Assembly: GCA_029844215.1 (NCBI GenBank)
Contig: CM056733.1
Coordinates: 16,179,501-16,243,500 of the forward strand
From: Przewalskia tangutica
Lineage: Eukaryota; Streptophyta; Magnoliopsida; Solanales; Solanaceae
Length of the DNA stretch: 64,000 nucleotides
Direction of reading: 5' to 3'
This document shows, one piece after another, positions 57,799 through 64,000 of the stretch. How positions within the stretch are numbered: the stretch's first letter is position 1; each line of letters begins with the position of its first letter. The notes beneath the pieces are model-generated. The model was not told where the DNA came from, searched no databases, and worked only from the letters and a program-made list of their open reading frames with translations. Made by a program: the position numbers and the translations under genes.

Positions 57799-58190
57799 AA
57801 GCATCCCCAATATGGTGACATTCTAACACAATTTCATATCTTGATAATCTTCAAGATCTTCCTGATGCCTTTGTCTTTACTCAAGATGATGATCATATTC
57901 GCCGAGCAATGTGGAAAGAATAAGATGATCTTATAAACGGTAAAGTTATAAAGGCATAATTTTTACCTTTAAAAAGGCACTGCAACAGGCCATTCAAATT
58001 TATTTACATAGAAGCTCACAACACCTATGTAATAGGATTTTGTAATCACTCAAGTAACCATATTCTAATAGTTCAATGTCAGAGATCCTAGTCTCAAGTA
58101 GCAAGTTCAAGTATTTCATGTTCAACAATCTAGTCAAGTCATCATCAATCACTTTAATACAAGTTCAACCACAATTAATCAATGTAATGG
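57799..58190. other. Unassigned AT-rich sequence
   Basis: No repeat family or protein recognised. A short open stretch (57855-57920, LQDLPDAFVFTQDDDHIRRAMWKE) ends in a stop and may be an exon relic, but nothing supports a gene. Confidence 0.3.
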
Positions 58191-60180
58191 CATATATATG
58201 TATGTTATGAATGCAATTCATATGTCATGTACCTTTTCCAATTCGGTATACAGTACGTCAATATTTTATTATGATCCGTACACTCATAGGGGACACGCGA
58301 AGTCCATATACCCCTCCAAAATGTCCCATCCGAGTCTAGCTCTTGGTTGAATAATATCATATTGCAGGTGTGCAACTTTATTCCCCGCGTATCAATATCA
58401 TCTCAATGTTGCTATAATCTTATATTATTCTTACCTTTCCGACCTCTTGGACCCACATCATATTCATACCACTCTCATATCAATATCATAGAACCATTAG
58501 TGTATGAATGTAAATGATAATACAATGCAGGATATCATGATATAATTAGATGCAATTATGTATAGATATGACATGTCACATGCTTTCACAACTCAACAAC
58601 ACATTTATATAATCCAAGTAAGAATCAAGATATCATATTGAAAGCATGTGATGAATAAACAAATAATAGCAAACATAACGACAAGCCAGAATAAGAAGCA
58701 GTAAGAACCAGTACAAGGTTGATTCCCCAAATCCCCCATCATCACAGTTTAACACCGGTACCCACTCAAATATTCATCACAACCGGCTGAGTGAGACCCC
58801 CAAACACACCCAATACCCCCTCAATATTTATAAATAATTACGCACTTCTATCGAAGTCTCAAAAAACTAAACCATAGCCTACCTCTAGTCCGAACAGTAG
58901 CGCTACACGATAAAGCCTCGACGATAGCCTTGCTCTTCCTCTATGCCTCATGATAATCGAAGTCTAATCACACATATTATAATCGTTAATATAAAGCTTA
59001 CACAACATAAAACAATACTTAAATATCAACCCCGAGCTCACACTACCAAGACTCGAACTTTAATATATGAATAGCAAGAATACATACTAGGTAGTCACGT
59101 CCTTAAGTTAATTGAAAATTTATACATATTTGAACCATACATCGATCAATATACATAAGTCTCAAATTGGAAATCATAGAAATTTCCCATAGTTGGAATA
59201 GGTTTCTATATTCAAATTTAGTCTTATAACATGATCATCTAATTATATCCATCAATAATTTACATTAATTCCAGTAAACTAATCCATAAATCCTTCATTA
59301 ATCAACAATTTAACTCTCTTATTCTCACAAGAATGGTTAACTCATCTTCCAGAACTTATAATCATGATATCATCATTAATAAAGAAGTTAGAAGCATAAA
59401 CTTAATTCACAAAGGAAGAATCACTTACCCCAAGGATGAATCAATGACGGATCTGGTTTCGAGGTTTTCTAATTTGGAAAAAGAATTCTAACCTAAGGAT
59501 TTTTATAGGACACCTGATACAGTGATTTCGCCTCGGCGGAATCAACTCCGCTAGAGAAGACCCACTACAGCGAACTGAACCCCAACTGAGGCGGTGTCAC
59601 TTGACACCTCACCTCAGAGCCATAACGAAGTCGACTCTGCAGAGGCGGACTCGCCCATACGGACAGACCCTCCGTCAAGGCGGAAAACCATATTTTCCAA
59701 ACTCCCATTTTGGTGAGCCAACCTCTCACCGAGGCGGACATGCCGGAGCAAGCACTGGTGCAGCCGAGGCGGGAACCAAACACCAGCAATGGGAAAAATA
59801 ACTCAAACTCCTATAAAACACCCTAAACACTCTTGAGACCCTCCGGACACAAGCTGAACATGCTCGTCTAAGTTTACCAATGCTATGAACTCGCCTGTAC
59901 CCTCAATATTCCTATTTGACCAAGCTAAGAAATACTTTTCTAAAGAATCGTCCGAGAAAACCAAATATCCAAATTTCATAAATAAGGCCACAAAATACAT
60001 CTGATTATCTCGGAAAGTGAACCAATGACTCAACTAAGTCATAATTGACCCTCCAGAGCTACCAGAAGCGACGAAACTCGAAAACAAACCCATCTAGTTA
60101 AAAGTCAACTTTGAGTCAAACTATCCAATTTTAAGTTTCTAGCTTTTGTATTTCTCATCCAAAATTCATATAAATGGACT
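58190..60180 (-). repeat. Probable degenerate gypsy LTR
   Basis: Long non-coding stretch. Read on the minus strand it has a GGTATATGGACTTCGCGTGTCCCC-type block near 58300 and GGGGTAAGTGATTC near 59420, both common in Solanaceae gypsy LTRs from memory. It also has a GC-richer part (59520-59780) with several AGGCGG motifs and palindrome GGTGTCACTTGACACC (59593-59608). No terminal dinucleotides or duplications could be fixed. Short frames across it show no domain. Confidence 0.35.
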
Positions 60181-60454
60181 TCGGGATCTGTGTCACCCAT
60201 CCCAGCGCATCACAAACCCCACAAAAATTCTACGGAAAGGGTCAAACAAGTAAATAAGGGTCTTTATAGAAATGATCGGTCGAGTTGTTACATGTTTATG
60301 GAATCGATTTTTATTGGTGAATTGAGCCATTTCTTCTTGTTGGTATGACCGACTTTGCATCATCTCTAGTAATTTTTGTTCCTGTCTATAAGGATGAACA
60401 TCAACCACACCATCTGAGAAATTTATTTCTTCATCGGATACCTCTGCTTGAAGT
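60181..60454 (-). pseudogene. Exon-like relic left of the SINE
   Basis: A minus-strand frame with EVSDEEINFSDGVVDVHPYRQ runs up to the SINE border. On the other side of the SINE the minus strand reads an acidic segment, SSSDSDDIPNVEVSD, and the duplicated target joins the two in register. This suggests a former coding exon with a Ser/Asp-rich stretch. Product not recognised. Confidence 0.3.
60433..60454 (+). repeat. SINE target-site duplication, left
   Basis: ATCGGATACCTCTGC... here, ATCAGATACCTCTAC... at 60632-60653; about 17 of 22 positions match. This length and A-rich start fit LINE-type target-primed insertion, and the divergence shows the copy is old. Confidence 0.7.
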
Positions 60455-60631
60455 GGAGCCTTGGAGTAACTAGTAAAGTTGTTGTCATGTGACCAAAAGG
60501 TCATGAATTCAAGCCGTGAAAATAACCTCTTACATAAATATGAGGTAGGATACGTACAATAGACCCGTGTGGTCAAGCCCTTCCCGAGACCTCGCGCATA
60601 GCATGAGCTTAGTGCATCGGGCTGCCCTTTT
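60455..60631 (+). mobile_element. tRNA-derived SINE (Solanaceae TS/SolS-like), 177 bp
   Basis: Starts GGAGCCTTGGAGTAACTAGT. An A-box-like region is followed by GGTCATGAATTCAAGCC (degenerate B box, consensus GGTTCGANNCC), then GCCGTGAAAATAACCTCTTA, GTACAATAGACCCGTGTGG and TTAGTGCATCGGGCTGCCCTTT. This order matches, from memory, a SINE class abundant in Solanaceae. Many differences from the remembered consensus are G-to-A or C-to-T, as in long-methylated copies. RNA polymerase III would transcribe an intact copy. It is the best taxonomic clue in the window. Confidence 0.75.
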
Positions 60632-60653
60632 ATCAGATACCTCTACATTAGGT
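60632..60653 (+). repeat. SINE target-site duplication, right
   Basis: Begins ATCAGATACCTCTAC directly after the SINE tail and pairs with 60433-60454. Confidence 0.7.
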
Positions 60654-61360
60654 ATATCATCGCTATCACTCGATGATTTTTTTATATGATTTGGATAATC
60701 ATCACCATCTAGTAAAGACTTCTTCCTACACCAAAAATAGTTAATATATTTAAATACCAATATCATAATATATGGATTATTTAATATCAAGATGATGAAT
60801 CTAACGATAAGAATCAATATTGCATGGGTTTGAAGAAGTATCAACTGCACTGAAACTTGATGTTGGGGGATGTTCTGGCATGATTCCTCCATCCGAATAG
60901 AAAGGATTGCCTAATATTACTAATTTCAGGTGTATAACCCCTAAAAATACAAAAAAAATATTAATATTACCATACGTATAATAAACATGTGCTACTACAC
61001 AAAATAATAATAAAATAATGGATATTTACTAATTTTCTCCGTACCAGTTTGATTAAATTGCTGACTTAAAGTTTCTAGAGACATTCATGTCTGGATAAGT
61101 ATTATCATAAGTAGACCGGACTTCAGGGATTTAAGGACGAGGCACAGTCGACACTTTTTTGGAATTCCTAATGAGTCCTGGCCAAGACTTCACGATAATT
61201 GATAGGTATCTTTTCAATATATATTTCAAGCACATTCAGGATGATTAAGTCCATAAATTCTTCTGGCGCCCTCAAATATTCACTCAACGACCCATCATCA
61301 ATGATATTCCACTCGCCATAAAGCACTAAACCTTGCTGTAAAAAGGATATTGGATATCTT
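60654..61360. other. Unassigned low-copy sequence
   Basis: AT-rich sequence with an A-run near 60950 and no match elsewhere in the window. Apart from the acidic exon-like relic next to the SINE (about 60654-60720, minus strand) no gene, repeat or promoter could be supported. Confidence 0.3.
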
Positions 61361-61810
61361 TGTCACGACCCGACCCCGGGTCCGCGACTAGTGCCCTACC
61401 TGGGCACCCTGTTCAGGTATACATCAGAGAATAGCAGCGGAACATACACAACATAAACACATGTGTAACAATGAAACATCCCAGGCTAGCCGATAAGGCC
61501 GCCTTCCAATATATAACATAATCAAAAGTACAATCAGACATCATCGCTTCTACACCCAACCACAAATGTGAATACGCACTTAGAATAACAACTGTGGCGG
61601 GACAGGGCCCCGCCATACCCCTGAATGTACATAAATCTACAACACCAGGGAAAAGACTGTACCAAAAGAGACAAGCCTCCGGATAAATGGAGCTTCTGAC
61701 GTCTGATAAGTGATCCTAAGAATGAGGATCCACCACCTGCTTACCCTTTCCTGCGGCATGAACGCAGCCCCCGAGGAAGGGGGTCAGTACACAATATGTA
61801 CTAAGTATGT
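61361..61810 (-). repeat. LTR E, 3' end (interrupted by A3)
   Basis: Minus-strand LTR terminus: TGTCACGACCCGACCCCGGG at 61361 on the plus strand, then hairpin arms GTGCCC/GGGCAC (61391-61407) and GGCGGG/CCCGCC (61596-61614), then GAATGAGGATCCACCACC as in C LTRs. It stops at TACTAAGTATGT, where A3 begins, so about 2 kb or more of the LTR lies right of the window. Closest to C and B. Confidence 0.8.
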
Positions 61811-64000
61811 TGTTATACCTCGTAATTCCAGAGTATGTACGTGAGGGCGTACGTATAAAAATTTGAGCCTTAAAGTTGGCTAGTTTCGAAATTTGGGCAT
61901 AAGTGCCAAAAAGAATCGTTTTTCGACGAAACGTTTTACTAAACTTGCGAAGGGAAAATTCCGGCTATGTCATTTATAATTTTTGCGGATTTTTCCGAGA
62001 GACGAAACATTTTGGACCAACGGGAGGGTGACATGTGTCACCCTCACATTGGAAGGACTTGTGGGCGGTTTGGACGAAAATAGGTGGCATGGTTAGGTAG
62101 GATATTTTGTGCAAGTTGTGTGGTAGATGGATAAGGTGCACATGGCTTGATCCTAGCCCTACACTTGCCTAACACTTGGCTTGATCTTGGCCATTGGTTG
62201 GCCTTTGCTTGACCTATAAATACCCCTCTAAGTGATGAACTTCTTCATCCAAAAATCATTTTCCAAGTCTTGAAATCCCTTCCCCTTTTGTAGTTAAGTT
62301 CGTCCAAAGCCCCCCCCCCCCTTGAGTGAAGCCTTGGCCGAGGCCTCCTCCCCTTTGTAGTGCTCCTAGCCTGGGTACCCCTAGCCTAGTTGTCTCGTAT
62401 AAATACCCTTTGTGGTATAGAAATACTCTCCAAGTATTGTTATAATGCCCAAATACCTTGGCCCAAATACCTTGTAGTATTCCCAAGGTTACACTTATAC
62501 AAAGCCCAGAAAATACTACTATACTTTCTTTAGCCACTAAACGAAACCCTAAGGAAAATCTTCATTGTTAGTTGAAGTATTTAAGTAGAAGTTGGTTAGA
62601 ACTTCTAAGGGTTGTTTGGAGCGGATTGGAGCACTCGGAGTAGGAGCTTAACGTTGCTCAGGAGCGACTTTATACTTGGATAATTTATGGGCTCATCGAG
62701 GTAAATACTACTGTCCTTCTAGTGTAATTGGAAATTACATACTGTAGTAGTATAGTAATGAATATAAGATTCATAGAAGAGAATTGAACTGTAATAGAAG
62801 GATATTACAGAAAAGACTTGAACTGAAATCACTTCAGAAGAATATAAGTAGAAGTTCAAATGTACTTACATAGGACTGTATATACAGTAGACTGATAACC
62901 TTTATTGGTTGAATGTTCTGCAAGTAGCATGGGCTACTTAGAAGGTGGACCAGGCTAGCCGGGTTATAGCCGTGGAGCGTTTTGCTTATAGTCGATAAAT
63001 CGTCGCGAGGTATGTGATTCTTCCTATACTCTTGAGCATGATATTTTAAAGGAAGATATATATAGTACGGCAATGTCTTTTGACTTAAGCCTGAATAATA
63101 TATAGTACGGTAGACGTACGTGTGCTAATTGAACGTAGTTGTACGGCAATGTCTTTTGACTTAAGCCTGAATAATAAGAACCTTGAAATATTTGAAAAGG
63201 AATATAGATATAGTACGGTAGACGTACGTGTATTAACTGAATGTAGCGTTACGGCAATGTCTTTTGACTTAAGCCTGAATAATAAAGAGTCTTAAAGTAT
63301 TTCAAAAAGAATTAAGGAACCTTTTTGAAAGAAGAGTAATACTTGGTTTTGAAAACATAAGGAGTTATACTAGCTTTATGAGAGGTTAGGTATAACGTCT
63401 TAAGAGAGATAAAAAGAATGGTTTACTGATTTTTAGAAGTTAAGAGACTTATTCTGAAAAGATAAGAGACTTGACTTAATTGATTTGATATGAAGTTTGT
63501 TAACAATGTGAGACCTCATTCGTGAGTAATGAGCACGTGGTTTTTAAAAGGAATAATGTTTTACTGATTTCAAAAATCAGAATGTGTATCGACAAACCAC
63601 TGCAGCGTTAATAAAGGAAAATGTATTGAATAAATGAAGTATCATTAAAACCAGTAGAAACCTCCATCTGCATAGAAGCTAAGATGAGACAAAATGATAT
63701 TACATTTTCTAGATCATGGTTGCTTAATAAGATTGATTATGAACAAGAATAACCTACTACTTATGGCATATGTTACTAAATTGTTTTAAAAAGAGATTAA
63801 GACATTGAACTATGAAACTTTTCTAAAAGAGACTTATGTGAATGAAATTAGGCAACCGAACTTTAGGAAAAGAAAGGCATCAGGTTGTCTTAAAATGGTT
63901 TAAAACTTAGAGTGTTATAACAGCTTTATGGGAAGTTGGTTATAACGACTTTATGAAAACAAAGGGTTTTTATCATTGGTTTTAATGTGGTAACTGGACT
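61811..64000 (+). repeat. Element A3, 5' LTR (right end outside window)
   Basis: Begins TGTTATACCTCGTAATTCC and runs collinear with the A1 3' LTR from 14420. It shows palindrome GGTGACATGTGTCACC (62027-62042), TATAAATA at 62215 and 62398, AGGTAA at about 62699, CGAGGTATGTG at 63008, and the CAATGTCTTTTGACTTAAGC array (63065-63290). The likely left duplication is TATGT (61806-61810). Whether an interior follows cannot be seen. No coding. Confidence 0.87.

Noticed and set aside
1..64000. A novel host gene cluster or defence-type system
   Set aside because: Every well-preserved coding segment is retroelement gag-pol or MULE transposase; remaining unassigned stretches (57799-58190, 60654-61360) show no operon-like or domain evidence.

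Overview
The window is plant nuclear DNA made almost entirely of nested LTR retrotransposons. I found no intact host gene, tRNA, rRNA or CRISPR. Three things point to a plant, probably Solanaceae: Ty3/gypsy polyproteins of the chromodomain-bearing Tekay type; initiator-Met tRNA primer sites beside long TG...CA LTRs; and a short SINE resembling the tRNA-derived Solanaceae (TS/SolS-type) family, recognised from memory. The density of nesting suggests pericentromeric or other heterochromatin (inference).

Working names: family A (LTR 3.4-3.7 kb, gag only), family B (LTR about 4.2 kb, almost no coding capacity), family C (LTR 2.67 kb, gag-pol with chromodomain), D and E (single LTR fragments). All share LTR ends (TGTTAYACCCC ... 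GTCGTGACA), primer site, purine tract and two hairpins near the LTR 3' end, so they look like one lineage.

Layout. 1-18127: element A1 (+), its 5' LTR cut by complete element B1 (-, 1459-11188, duplication CTATT). 18128-55553: element B2 (+), whose 5' LTR received A1 and has a large internal deletion. Its 3' LTR is split into three blocks (20576-21097, 33990-36164, 54229-55553) by a solo LTR B3 (-, duplication CTTGT), which itself contains complete A2 (-, 22919-31725, duplication ATAAT), and by an 18-kb tandem C array (-, 36165-54223; LTR-internal-LTR-internal-LTR). 55554-56566: LTR D, into which B2 inserted. 56567-57240: a decayed Mutator-like transposase that D interrupted. 57241-61360: older, degenerate sequence with LTR remnants and a SINE at 60455-60631. 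61361-61810: LTR fragment E, interrupted by A3 (+), which runs off the right edge.

Relative age, oldest first: MULE, D, B2, then independently A1, B3 and C into B2, then B1 into A1 and A2 into B3.

Working together (inference): C is the only family with reverse transcriptase, integrase and chromodomain. A and B keep only cis-acting sites plus gag or a gag stub and would depend on a C-like partner. Both C copies here look dead: copy 1 has an in-frame stop in RT, copy 2 a D-to-N change in the RT catalytic motif, and both have many frameshifts. Many frameshifts coincide with CTG/CAG sites collapsed to CG, a pattern that could be base-calling error at methylated CHG sites, so coding integrity must be read with caution.
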